This document shows, piece by piece, positions 1 through 8,457 of a stretch of DNA of 64,000 bases (positions are counted from its first letter, which is position 1; each line of letters opens with the position of its first letter). Under the pieces are notes generated by a model. That model had not been told where the DNA came from and did no database searches. It saw only the letters and a list, made by a program, of their open reading frames with translations. Made by a program: the position numbers and the translations under genes. Source of the DNA: Streptomyces sp. DH5 (GTDB lineage Bacteria > Actinomycetota > Actinomycetes > Streptomycetales > Streptomycetaceae); NCBI RefSeq assembly GCF_020873915.1, contig NZ_JAHWGP010000030.1:33562-97561 (forward strand), given 5' to 3'.

Positions 1-1764
1 GCGGTGCAGGACCGTGCCGGTGAGGCCGCCGGTCCGCAGCCAGTCGGCGAGCCGCCGCCCCTCGGGCGTGCCCAGCACCGCGGCCCGCTCGGCGGCGGCC
101 TCGGCGGCCGCCCGATCCGTGGTGCGCACCCGCAGCAGGGCCTGTGCGAAGTCGCACGCTCCGACGTGGGCGCCCAGCCGCTGGTACGTCTTCAGCCGGT
201 CGGTCAGTTCCCCTGGCTCCAGCAGCCCGTTGTCCCAGCTCGGCGTCGACAGCAGGAACGGCTGCGGATCGGTGAGCAACCTGTGGGCGATCTCCCAGAA
301 GCGGGCCCGGAAGGGGCCGTCCGGGAGGCATCCGGCATGCGCGCCCCCACCGTCGAGCACTGCCTTCGCGGTGCCCGGTGTGATCCGCTGGTGGAGGCCG
401 GCGAGGACCAGGTCGAGGGCGAGTCGCGGGGTGAAGCGGACATGGGAGGGGGCGAAGGCGGAGGGGACCGAGTCGTCGGGGAGAGGCCGGCGGCAGGTGC
501 GGGACCACCACCGCGTCGCCGCTACCGGCTCGAGCGCCTCCAGCAGTGCTGCTCGATCCTCATGGGCCCAGCGCACCAGTCCGTCCAGGGTCCGCTCGAA
601 GTCGGCGACGGGCAGGATGCCGTGGGAGGCCAGCAGCGCGCCGGTCTCCTCGGCCGTCTCCGCCACTGAGGCCGGCGGCGACGCGAGCGCGACCGGAGAC
701 GGAACGGGCGGCAGCGTGTCCTCGCCGGCCGCGTGCAGAGCTTCCTCCGCTCCGGTTCCCAGGGCTTCGACCACTCGGGTGCGCAGGCCGAGGGCGATGG
801 GCGCGGCCGAGGCGAGGATCTCCTCACGCGAGGCGGCGTTGGTCAGATGTGTCCCGTGCCGCTCGATCAGCTTCAGAGCCCGTTCCTGGGCCTCGGTGTC
901 CTCGTGGGTGAAGGCGTGGACCGCGGCCGGGAGCAGTGCGTCGGCCGTGGCGGTGTCGCGGGTCACCGCCTTGTCCAGCAGTTTCAGCTGGGCTCGGACC
1001 AGGTTCTTCTCCGGCCGGATGAGCACCGCCCGCGTCATGTCGGCCAGGTCATGCGTCGGCAGGGCTCCGGCCAGGGCGAGATCGGCGAGGACGGACTGGG
1101 CGTGGACGGCGACGGGCTGGAGCGCGTCGGCGGCCAGGGCCCGCCAGTCGGCGGTGTGCCCGGCGTGCTCCTCGGCGGACAGGTCGAGGTCGAGCAGCAG
1201 CCGGTGGAACACCCGCTGATCCACCGCTGTTCCGCCGCGCAACAGCCGCCCCAGACATCCGTCGACCATGGTGGCGCGGTCGAGCGTGCCTTCCGCGGTG
1301 AGCCGCGCGAGAGCGAGAAGCCAGGGATTGTCCTTGTTGGAGTGACCGCTGTTCAGCGCCTGGCCGGTCCCCCCTGCCGTGAAGAGGCCGGCCACCATGG
1401 GCCTGAGGTAGGGCGACTGTCTCAACCGCTCGGCGATCCGGTGCGCCAGCTCCGTCAGCCATTCGGCGGGGCGCTCCTCGAGCATGGGGATGAATCTCTT
1501 CTCCGCCACCCACATGCGCTCCCAGCCGGAAGCTGTGAGCCAGGACGCGACGGCCGCCGCTCCGCTCTGGCCGGCGACGCCCGCCACCAGCAGCGCAGGA
1601 GAGGCCGCTTGGAGCTGCGGCGTCACCCAGGCGTCGCGGAACTCCTTGCGCAACGCCTTCAGCGCCGGCAGTTCCCCGCGCCGTTCGGCGGCCGTCATGC
1701 CGTTCACGATCGTCACCACGTCGTCCGTCCGCCCGCCGCGCACCGCTTCGATCAGCTTGCTCAA
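1..1764 (-). CDS. DUF6493 family protein (partial, runs off the left edge)
   Basis: The reverse strand is open for 588 codons from a TTG at 1764 down to base 1, with no stop, so the C-terminus lies outside the window. The protein starts MSKLIEAVRGGRTDDVVTIV and is helical and Ala/Leu-rich, consistent with a repeat-like scaffold; I see no catalytic motif. The TTG was chosen because it overlaps the stop of the upstream SWIM gene as TTGA and is preceded by GGGAGAGGAA. In Streptomyces, DUF6493 proteins commonly sit directly after SWIM zinc-finger proteins, which matches this arrangement and suggests translational coupling. Function is unknown. The family assignment rests on this pairing and on overall sequence character. 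Confidence 0.75.
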   Translation of the reverse strand, partial: MSKLIEAVRGGRTDDVVTIVNGMTAAERRGELPALKALRKEFRDAWVTPQLQAASPALLVAGVAGQSGAAAVASWLTASGWERMWVAEKRFIPMLEERPAEWLTELAHRIAERLRQSPYLRPMVAGLFTAGGTGQALNSGHSNKDNPWLLALARLTAEGTLDRATMVDGCLGRLLRGGTAVDQRVFHRLLLDLDLSAEEHAGHTADWRALAADALQPVAVHAQSVLADLALAGALPTHDLADMTRAVLIRPEKNLVRAQLKLLDKAVTRDTATADALLPAAVHAFTHEDTEAQERALKLIERHGTHLTNAASREEILASAAPIALGLRTRVVEALGTGAEEALHAAGEDTLPPVPSPVALASPPASVAETAEETGALLASHGILPVADFERTLDGLVRWAHEDRAALLEALEPVAATRWWSRTCRRPLPDDSVPSAFAPSHVRFTPRLALDLVLAGLHQRITPGTAKAVLDGGGAHAGCLPDGPFRARFWEIAHRLLTDPQPFLLSTPSWDNGLLEPGELTDRLKTYQRLGAHVGACDFAQALLRVRTTDRAAAEAAAERAAVLGTPEGRRLADWLRTGGLTGTVLHR

Positions 1765-3088
1765 CTGTTCCTCTCCCGTCGTGCCATGCGTACCGCCAGC
1801 GCGTGCTTGCAGGGGCCGCGTCCGCCCCGGTATCTCGCCCACCACAGGCAGCTGCACCTCAAGACGCCGGCGTCCTCGCGCACCCGGTGGGTGTGGCCGT
1901 CCTCGGCCGTGACGGTGCCCATCGCGCCGTCCAGCGTCACGGCACCGGCCGACAGCAGGGCACGGGCATGCCGCAGCCTCGGGTTGTGACGCTCGGCGAG
2001 ACCGGAGTCGTAGGGCAGCTGCCGGTGGAAATAGGCGGCTTCGGCCGTGTCGTAACCCACCCGGCCGGAGGTCGCCAGGCGCATCAGCGCCGACCGGACC
2101 CGCGCGGTGGTCAGCCCGCAGGCCGCGGCCAGAGCACTCACGTCGATCCGCGGTTCCCACGCCAGCAGCACGGCCACCAGTTCCGCGTCCTGGACGGTCT
2201 CGTCGTCGGCCAGTGCCTCCAGTACGCCGCCCTCACCGGAGAAACCCCTTGCGGGGTCCGGGGAGAGAGTGAGTGTCAGCCGCATGCCCGGCAGAACCGC
2301 TTCCCAGGCACTCGCGGTGGCCGCCCCGCCGTCCCCCACGGGACCGTGGACACGCAGCGCGGTAGCGTGCCGCAGCACACGGTGAAACGCGGCCAGCCGC
2401 TCCGGTCCGGGCAGGCACACCGCTCCTGGTGCGGGACGCGTCGTGGGCCTGAGTCCCTGCCGGGCCGGCACGAACCAAACGGGGCCGCGCGGTTCTCTTC
2501 CACCGCTGCGAGGAAATGACCGCAGGAACCGAACTTGGCGGCGATCGCCTGCGCCTCCGCGAAGCCGCGCAACCACCGGTCGGGCAGGGGCACCTTCTTC
2601 TCCACCACCGCGCCGCCCAGTGTGGTCACCGCCAACTCGTCCGGCCCCACCCGCAGATGAACCGGATCGCGTGGGCCGACGCGCGTGAGCGCCTCACGTA
2701 ACGGGTTGTTGACGTCGAAGTTGCTGGTGCCGTGCCCGATCTCTCCTCCGTCGAGTGCGTCTGCCAGCACGTCGAGCCGTGCGTAGACACCGCAGCAGCC
2801 GGAGAACGACTCGAAGCGGAGCCGGTCGCCGTTGCCGGTCACCACCGGGTCCAGCCAAGCCGCCAGGTGAGGCCGGTAGTAGCGGGCGGCGGCGATGTCG
2901 GCCACCGAGAGCAGGCCGGCGGCGGCTGCCTGGGGACTGGTGAGGAAACCCGAGAAGAACCGGGGATGGTCCTGGAAGCCGGAGGGCGTCGCGCCTCGGG
3001 AGGTCTCCAGCCCCAAGAGGCTCCCGTCCGCCGAAGCTCCGAGTGCGGAGGGACGCGCATAGGCGAGGCTCCGCGATGATCGCGTCAT
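1761..3088 (-). pseudogene. SWIM zinc-finger family protein, frameshifted
   Basis: Two overlapping reverse frames together give one SWIM protein. The N-terminal half begins MTRSSRSLAYARPSAL at 3088 and continues through LHLRVGPDELAVTTLGGAVV to about 2540. The C-terminal half, in a different frame (open 2576-1761), carries VRFLRSFPR, LRPTTRPAPGAVCLPGPERL and, near the end, the SWIM zinc motif CSC(x)nCKHALAV. The change fits a one-base loss (or two-base gain) around 2500-2560, where the text AAKFG should pass into VRFLRSFPR. Each frame reads convincingly only on its own side of that point, so this is a mutation or a sequencing error and not two genes. SWIM domains bind DNA or proteins. Its stop overlaps the DUF6493 start. 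Confidence 0.75.
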
Positions 3089-3192
3089 GGAGGAGACACT
3101 GGAGGCGACCACCGACAATGCCCTGATCAAGCCCTCGCGGCCGGCACTCGAACGAAGAGAGCCCACCGGTGCGGGTCCGCCTTTGCCCCGCT

Positions 3193-4134
3193 TCAGAGCG
3201 GATCGCGTGCTTCACTCTCGAGAAGGAACCGCACACGCGGTACCAGGAAAGCGAACGGTTCGGCGTTTCCGACGAGAGCACTGGCCGCTGCGGACACGAC
3301 CGGCCCGGAAAGAGCTGTGCAGGAATCGAGTGGGATACCGAGAGAGATCTCCTGCCGGGTCACCTGTCCGTGCCACGGCTGGACCGAGAGCGCACGGTCC
3401 TGAGGCACGCAGTAGTCGAGCATCCTCCCGTAGTCGGGAAAAGCGCGTCGCCAGGGTCCATCCGTCGGCCACTCGGGCAGCGGAACGAGGTGGGCCTCGG
3501 CGTCCGGGGCGGTACCGCGCCCCGGAGCCAGAAGGAGATCGATCCGATCGTCCTGCGCAACGAGTATCGAAGCTCGATCAAGAACGTGCATGGGCAACCC
3601 CTCGGCGACCATGCGCGCACCGAGGGCGTGCACCGTGCGATCGACAGCGGTACTGAGGAAGTAGACGCCCAGGGAACCTGTGCGGGGGTGGCGCACGTAG
3701 ATCCGCCAGTTGCTCTGCAGCGGGGAGGGCAGGAGCCGCCGCCACCGGCCGAGCAGCGCTGGCCCCAGATGTCCATGGCGGTAACTCAGGAAGGTCACCA
3801 TCGCCTGGTCGCCGCTCTTGCCGAGACGCTGCAGTTCCAGGCCGGGTGGGACCAGGGGTGCGATGCGGTGAGCATCGACCACGTAGTTGACGTAGACGAC
3901 GTCGGTCACGTCGCTGACAAAGACCATTGAGGGGATGCGCTCACACAGCCTCCGCAGCAGTCGGCTGTCGGCCACCCGGTTCAGCGGTGCGGCGAGCCGG
4001 CCTCGCGGATGAACCCACGGTGCGTACCGCCCGTACCTGGTCTGCCGGCGAGTGCGACGCAATGAACGCTCGGCGGCCCAAGCGGCCAGGCCGACCGACA
4101 GGACGGAGCCGAGCACGGCGAGGAGCGTGAACAT
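3193..4134 (-). CDS. DUF2071 domain membrane-anchored protein
   Basis: The protein has 313 residues. Residues 1-20 (MFTLLAVLGSVLSVGLAAWA) form one hydrophobic helix, followed by an Arg-rich stretch as expected for a cytoplasmic anchor. From about residue 68 the sequence (FVSDVTDVVYVNYVVDAHRI, then APLVPPGLELQRLG) matches DUF2071/YqjF-like proteins, which have an acetoacetate-decarboxylase-like fold and no settled role. No Shine-Dalgarno sequence precedes the ATG. CATACT lies six bases upstream of it on the coding strand, so the message may be leaderless. It is on the same strand as the SWIM/DUF6493 pair, 104 bases upstream, and is probably separately transcribed. Confidence 0.7.
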   Translation of the reverse strand: MFTLLAVLGSVLSVGLAAWAAERSLRRTRRQTRYGRYAPWVHPRGRLAAPLNRVADSRLLRRLCERIPSMVFVSDVTDVVYVNYVVDAHRIAPLVPPGLELQRLGKSGDQAMVTFLSYRHGHLGPALLGRWRRLLPSPLQSNWRIYVRHPRTGSLGVYFLSTAVDRTVHALGARMVAEGLPMHVLDRASILVAQDDRIDLLLAPGRGTAPDAEAHLVPLPEWPTDGPWRRAFPDYGRMLDYCVPQDRALSVQPWHGQVTRQEISLGIPLDSCTALSGPVVSAAASALVGNAEPFAFLVPRVRFLLESEARDPL

Positions 4135-4454
4135 GAAGGCAGTATGGCAACCGCGGCGAATCCGGCTTCGGCCGCCAGGGACGTGGCATGCGATCTCACC
4201 CCAGTACTCGGGCCACGTTCGTGAGCCGGAGCCCGCGCCTGCCAGTGGCCGTCCGCGGTGAGCAATCCGGTATGGGTCCGCCCGCCGACGTTGTCGTCGG
4301 TCGACTGGGCCCCCAGCCGATTGCCGGTCTCCTGGGAGCTGCCGGTCACCTGTCTCCCGACAACGGACCCGGCGGGGTAGGTCCGAAGGATTACGCCCCG
4401 CCGATGAAGGCAGAAACGTGTCGCGAAGCGCGGGCGGCCTTCCCGCTCAGCATC
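4135..4454. other. Intergenic region between DUF2071 and hxlR-type genes
   Basis: About 320 bases without a credible gene: the open frames here lack codon bias and known motifs. It must contain the promoter of the DUF2071 gene at its left end (CATACT on the reverse strand just before the ATG) and the 3' end of the HxlR transcript at its right end. I see no strong terminator or repeat. Confidence 0.5.
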
Positions 4455-4826
4455 TCACCTGGCGTCGAAGGACTCCCGTGCCTTTTCGATCTGGGGCATG
4501 TATGTCCGTACCCAGTCCAGGAGGACATCGACGGGCGGGCGCATGGTCTTCCCCAGCGGAGCGACCCGGTACTCCACTGCGACCGGCCTGGAGCTCACGA
4601 CCTCGCGCTCGATGATGCCGTTGCGCTCCAGTCGGCGCAGGGTGGCAGTCAGCGACTTCTGTGTGACCGAGGGAATCGCACGGCGCAGCTCGTTGAACCG
4701 GCGCGGTCCCTCGCACAGCTCGCTGAGCACGCTCAAGGACCACTTGTCCAGTACTTGGTCGAGCAGTTCGCGGTGGGGCGCCGGGATGCTCAGTTCGTCG
4801 TCGTGGGAAGAGGCGGTATCGGTCAT
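4455..4826 (-). CDS. HxlR family transcriptional regulator
   Basis: A 123-residue winged-helix protein. LDQVLDKWSLSVLSELCEGP followed by RRFNELRRAIPSVTQKSLTA is the HxlR-type helix-turn-helix: W-x(2)-L-x-L-L then RF-x-EL-x(3)-I, with the recognition helix ISQKxLTxTLRxLE replaced by VTQKSLTATLRRLE. The wing follows as GIIEREVVSSRPVAVEYRVA. It has no catalytic domain and no redox cysteines. It is divergent from the RidA gene at 4906, with only 79 bases between the starts. HxlR regulators often control the gene transcribed away from them, so RidA is the likely target (inference). Confidence 0.9.
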   Translation of the reverse strand: MTDTASSHDDELSIPAPHRELLDQVLDKWSLSVLSELCEGPRRFNELRRAIPSVTQKSLTATLRRLERNGIIEREVVSSRPVAVEYRVAPLGKTMRPPVDVLLDWVRTYMPQIEKARESFDAR

Positions 4827-4905
4827 GAAACCTAGTCTCGTTGAAGTGTCCTGTGACTCCTAGGTATCAAAGGTATACGAGGTCCGTCACCGGAAGGAGA
4901 CCACC
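4827..4905. promoter_or_regulatory. Divergent hxlR / ridA control region
   Basis: These 79 bases separate two divergent starts. Near 4860-4880 the sequence CTAGGTATCAAAGGTATACG contains two direct copies of GGTAT (GGTATC and GGTATA) 11 bases apart, a plausible binding site for the HxlR dimer. GGAAGGAG at 4891-4898 is a good ribosome binding site for the RidA gene. Operator assignment is inference. Confidence 0.4.
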
Positions 4906-5316
4906 ATGTCCGTCCAACGTTTCACCCCCGAGGGCTTGCTGCAGCCCGCGCCTTACCATCACGTCGCCGTCGGCACCGGCAGCAGACACGTCCACGTCAG
5001 CGGGCAGACTTCCAGCCTCGCGGACGGGACCCCCGTCGCGCCGGGAGATCTCTCCGGGCAGGTCGCGCAGGCGCTGCGGAACACCGCACGCGGTCTCGCC
5101 GGGGCCGGCGCGACGTTCGACGACGTGGTCCGACTGACCGTCTACGTCACCCAGTGGAAGCCGGAGAAGATGGGCGCCTTCATGGCGGGCGTCGAAAGCG
5201 TCGCGGACGAGATCGGGCTGCCCCAGCCCCTCCCCCCGGCGTCACTCATCGGCGTCGACTGCCTCTTCGACCCGGGCGTCCTCGTCGAAATCGAAGCCAC
5301 CGCCCTCGTCGACTGA
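4906..5316 (+). CDS. RidA family protein (enamine/imine deaminase-like)
   Basis: A 136-residue protein of normal RidA/YjgF/YER057c length. Core features are HVHVSGQTSSLADGTPVAPG, DLSGQVAQALRNTARGLAGA, GATFDDVVRLTVYVTQ and the C-terminal PPASLIGVDCLFDPGVLVEI. Family members form trimers and hydrolyse reactive 2-aminoacrylate and related enamines; others act on specific catabolic intermediates. The canonical C-terminal Arg of true RidA (R-x-AVEVxxLP) is replaced here by the GVDCLFDPG segment, so it may belong to a non-canonical subgroup. Start ATG follows GGAAGGAG. It is divergent from the HxlR regulator, which probably controls it. Confidence 0.85.
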   Translation: MSVQRFTPEGLLQPAPYHHVAVGTGSRHVHVSGQTSSLADGTPVAPGDLSGQVAQALRNTARGLAGAGATFDDVVRLTVYVTQWKPEKMGAFMAGVESVADEIGLPQPLPPASLIGVDCLFDPGVLVEIEATALVD

Positions 5317-5773
5317 CCGACCGCTTGCACAGGCCCGCCCACCTGTGGCAGGTCCAGAACTCAGCTTTCTACCGACGCGCTTGTGGAAGGGCTTCGCATA
5401 TCCCAGCCGAGCGAGGACGCTCGGCCCGACCATCCCGGTTCAGCGCGGGAACACCCGCCCGACCGACGCTTTCGCTGTTCGAGGGCACACGGCGCGACGC
5501 AGCTGTGCGCCGTTTCAGCCCAGAAAGGGAGTAACCGCTACCGGGCCGCCTGGTCGAAGCGGCCCAGTACGTGAACCGGTGCGGGCACGCCAACTCGTGG
5601 CTCACGTGCAGGGGCTGTCGGAACGCCCCACCGAGATGCCGCCCCGCTGCGGCATGCGAGGACCGGCGCATTCCACACGAATGATCAGGACAAGACGACC
5701 CCTCCCTGTACGAGGCGGTCGTCGTCAGAGCGGCACACCGTGGCCGCACCTTATGGGAAAAGGATCAATAGCC
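5317..5773. other. Intergenic region upstream of the crystallin-like gene
   Basis: About 457 bases with no credible gene. Frames that cross it have random-looking translations and only become meaningful at the downstream ATG at 5774. It should hold the promoter and a long leader of the small secreted protein. AAAAGGA at 5758-5764 serves as ribosome binding site for that gene. No other structured element was recognised. Confidence 0.5.
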
Positions 5774-6109
5774 ATGAAGCGTTCCACTTCGCGCATCGCC
5801 GTCACTGTGACGGCGGCGGCAGCCCTGACGGCTCTCCTTCCGGCCTCTCAGGCTGCCGCGATCAACCAGACCGACTGCGGCGACAGGACCGACTTCGTCA
5901 AAGTCTGGTACGACGGCGGTGCACGGACCATGTGCTTCGCCAACGGGGGCACTGTGACCCTTCAGCTTCCCAACGTCTCGAAGGTCACCTCCGGCGACAA
6001 CAACGTCGCGATGTTCCTGGGCGCTCGAGCAGTCACCATGAACAAGTGGTCCACCCTGGTCGACGCCGAAGGACTCAACGCGACGCTTCACGCCCTCCAG
6101 ATCTACTGA
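5774..6109 (+). CDS. Small secreted beta/gamma-crystallin-like protein
   Basis: The 111-residue protein opens with MKRSTSRIAVTVTAAAALTA, then LLPASQAAA, a clear Sec signal peptide with likely cleavage after ASQAAA. The mature part is about 82 residues (INQTDCGDRTDFVKVWYDGG...) with two cysteines (NQTDC and ARTMC) that probably form a disulphide. The pattern, two short strand-rich halves ending in LNATLHALQIY, resembles the secreted single-domain beta/gamma-crystallin proteins of Streptomyces, a group that includes a killer-toxin-like protein. A cytotoxic role is possible but not demonstrated here. AAAAGGA precedes the ATG. It lies alone, with a small hairpin downstream. Confidence 0.65.
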   Translation: MKRSTSRIAVTVTAAAALTALLPASQAAAINQTDCGDRTDFVKVWYDGGARTMCFANGGTVTLQLPNVSKVTSGDNNVAMFLGARAVTMNKWSTLVDAEGLNATLHALQIY

Positions 6110-6126
6110 CCCACCGCAAAAGTGCC

Positions 6127-6144
6127 GGGCCACACAGGCCCTTT
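6127..6144 (+). terminator. Weak hairpin terminator after the crystallin-like gene
   Basis: GGGCC-ACACA-GGCCC is followed directly by TTT, 18 bases past the stop codon of the small secreted protein. The five-pair stem with a short T run is a weak intrinsic terminator. Confidence 0.35.
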
Positions 6145-6393
6145 CGGTGTACGGCATGCTCCGTGAAGCGTCGGCAGCGTCCCCACGCGGCCCGGGGCAT
6201 GCCCACTACCCCCGCAGCGCTCGCGGCGGTACTTTCCACACCTTTGGCACCTCCCTTACGGCCGGCCGGTAGCTGCTCCGACGGTGGCTGCCGCTCAACG
6301 CCGCGTCGCTGTCCGGAAGTTGTGAGGCCGCTGGCACCACTGCGCTCTCGTAAGCTGCTCAGGTTCGATGCGTGTGTACGGGAGGAGTTCGTC

Positions 6394-8121
6394 GTGGTGC
6401 AGCCGTTGGAACAGGGAGATCCGGACTCCCTGGGTGACTACCGGGTGGTGGGTCGACTGGGTGAAGGCGGCATGGGGCGGGTCTTCCTGGGGCGTTCGCC
6501 GAGCGGCCGGTCCGTGGCGATCAAGGTGGTGCACGCGTCGCTGGTGCACGAGCCGGAGTTCCGGGACCGGTTCCGACGCGAGGTGGAGGCGTCGCGTCTG
6601 GTCGGGGGAGCCTTCACCGCCCCCGTGATCGACGCCGACACGGAGGCCGAACAACCCTGGATGGTCTCCAGCTACATCCCCGGCCCCTCGCTCCACCAGG
6701 CGGTCGTCGAACAGGGGGTCCTGCCCCCGGTGACGCTGGCCGCTTTGGCCGCGGGGCTGGCCGAGGCCCTGGTCTCCATCCACCGGGCCGGCCTGGTGCA
6801 CCGCGACCTGAAGCCCTCCAACGTGCTACTCACCGACGACGGCCCGCGCGTCATCGACTTCGGCATCGCCCGGGCGCTCGACGCCACCGCCCTCACCAGG
6901 ACCGGGGCCACCATCGGCTCGGCGGGCTTCATGTCCCCCGAGCAGGTCGCCGGTGGCGAGATCACCGCGGCCAGCGACGTCTTCTCGCTGGGCGCGGTGC
7001 TCGCCTTCGCCGCCACCGGGGCCGGTCCGTTCGGTGTGGGATCGGCGCCCGCCATGCTCTACCGCGTGGTGTACGAGCCCCCGGACCTTCAGGGCGTCCC
7101 GGACCCCGAGCTGCGTGCCCTGCTGGCCGACTGCCTGGCCAAGGAACCGGCACTGCGCCCCACTCCGCAGCAGATTCTCCGCCGGGTGGCCCCGGCCGCT
7201 CCCTGGGCCCCGCGTATGCCGCCGGCCGGCCGGCCGGCCACCGCCGGAGAGACCGGTGGGCCCACGCGGCTCGCCACTCTCGCGGAAATGTTCACCCAGT
7301 ACGCCGGGGCGCCGCTCTCCCCGCCGGGGTCGTCCGGCGGGCGGGCGTCCGTGACGGGCGACCCCCGCCGGTCCATTCGTCGCGACGTGATGGCCCCGGC
7401 CGCCGGCGTCCACGCGGAGGAAGCGGTTCCCGCGTCCGGGTTCGGTCCGGCGTCCGGGTACACGCCGGTCTCCGCGGGAGCCGTGCCCGACCCCGGTTCG
7501 GTGTCCGCAGCGCCTCGCCCCGTCGCGGCCTGGCGGCTCGACGAACGGTTCGGAACGCGGGCGACGGACGCCACCGGACGCCACCACGCCACGGCCACGG
7601 CAGTCAGATGGGCAACGCGCCACGGTGAGGGCGCCGAGTTCAACGGGTTCAGCAGCGAAGTGGCCACCGAAGGCGCGCTGATCGACACGGCACGCGGCAG
7701 CTTCACCGTCGGCGCGTGGGTCCGGCTCGGTGTGATCCCTCCCCACTTCGTCACCGCGGTCAGCCAGGACGGCGAGGAAACCAGCGGCTTCTACCTCCAG
7801 TACTCCTCCGACGAAGGCCGATGGGCCTTCGCCCGCCCGGACCTGCGCGTCACGTCGATGTCCGTACCGGTCGCCGGTGCGTGGACCCACCTGACCGGTG
7901 TCTGCGACAGCGTCGCCGGTGAGTTGCGCCTCTTCGTGAACGGCGTCCAGGAGGGCGCGATCCGTGACAGGATCCTGATCTGGTCCGAGGGGCCCTTCGT
8001 CATCGGCCGGGGCCGTTACGGCAGGAGGCCGGTCGATCACTTCCCGGGCAGCATCAAGGACGTCACGGTCTTCGACCGTGCCCTCACCGAGGGGGAGATC
8101 GCCGGCCTGCTTCAGCCATGA
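6394..8121 (+). CDS. Serine/threonine protein kinase with C-terminal LamG-like domain
   Basis: A 575-residue protein. The kinase domain spans about residues 13-275: the P-loop GEGGMG (about 24), the ATP lysine in VAIKVV (about 45), the catalytic loop HRDLKPSNV (about 136), DFG in VIDFGIAR (about 155) and GSAGFMSPEQ as the activation/APE segment. It is an intact Hanks-type kinase. After a Pro/Ala-rich linker, residues about 378-572 (AAWRLDERFGTRATDATGRH ... GSFTVGAWVRLG ... LFVNGVQEG) form a LamG/concanavalin-like beta-sandwich. I see no transmembrane helix between the two, unlike PknB-type receptors. The GTG at 6394 (or 6397) was chosen because GGGAGGAG ends six bases upstream. The partner substrate is unknown. 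Confidence 0.85.
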   Translation: MVQPLEQGDPDSLGDYRVVGRLGEGGMGRVFLGRSPSGRSVAIKVVHASLVHEPEFRDRFRREVEASRLVGGAFTAPVIDADTEAEQPWMVSSYIPGPSLHQAVVEQGVLPPVTLAALAAGLAEALVSIHRAGLVHRDLKPSNVLLTDDGPRVIDFGIARALDATALTRTGATIGSAGFMSPEQVAGGEITAASDVFSLGAVLAFAATGAGPFGVGSAPAMLYRVVYEPPDLQGVPDPELRALLADCLAKEPALRPTPQQILRRVAPAAPWAPRMPPAGRPATAGETGGPTRLATLAEMFTQYAGAPLSPPGSSGGRASVTGDPRRSIRRDVMAPAAGVHAEEAVPASGFGPASGYTPVSAGAVPDPGSVSAAPRPVAAWRLDERFGTRATDATGRHHATATAVRWATRHGEGAEFNGFSSEVATEGALIDTARGSFTVGAWVRLGVIPPHFVTAVSQDGEETSGFYLQYSSDEGRWAFARPDLRVTSMSVPVAGAWTHLTGVCDSVAGELRLFVNGVQEGAIRDRILIWSEGPFVIGRGRYGRRPVDHFPGSIKDVTVFDRALTEGEIAGLLQP

Positions 8122-8457
8122 CCCACCCAACAGCCCGAATGGCCGGCTCGGAGAACAGGGGGCACTGCCAGCTGTTCGCGGTGGGACTCGGCGTTCACAG
8201 CGGCGGGGCTGATGCAGGTCCGCGGTCGGCTGGTGGGACAGCAGACCTCGGCCACGGGCGACGATTGCCGAAGGGTGACGCGGTGTGTGGACAGCCGTAC
8301 GGCCGCTGGCAGTTGGCTACCAGGACGTTGTCGGAGGGGTGCCTTACCGTGTCGATCAGGCATCGGGCCCGCCCGCACGGTGCCGGTCACCGATCCCTCG
8401 TCAGAAAGCGACTTCGTGGACAACTGGACCAGCACCGTCGGCCCCTCCGGAGATCCT
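8122..8457. other. Intergenic region between the kinase and DUF1963 genes
   Basis: About 336 bases without a convincing gene. The frame of the downstream DUF1963 gene is open through much of it, but the translation (cysteine- and arginine-rich, no family similarity) does not look like protein until the GTG at 8458. It presumably carries the promoter of that gene. Confidence 0.45.

Noticed and set aside
14-1219. Long forward open frame over the left edge
   Set aside because: It is the antisense shadow of the DUF6493 gene, whose reverse frame is continuous and reads as normal protein.
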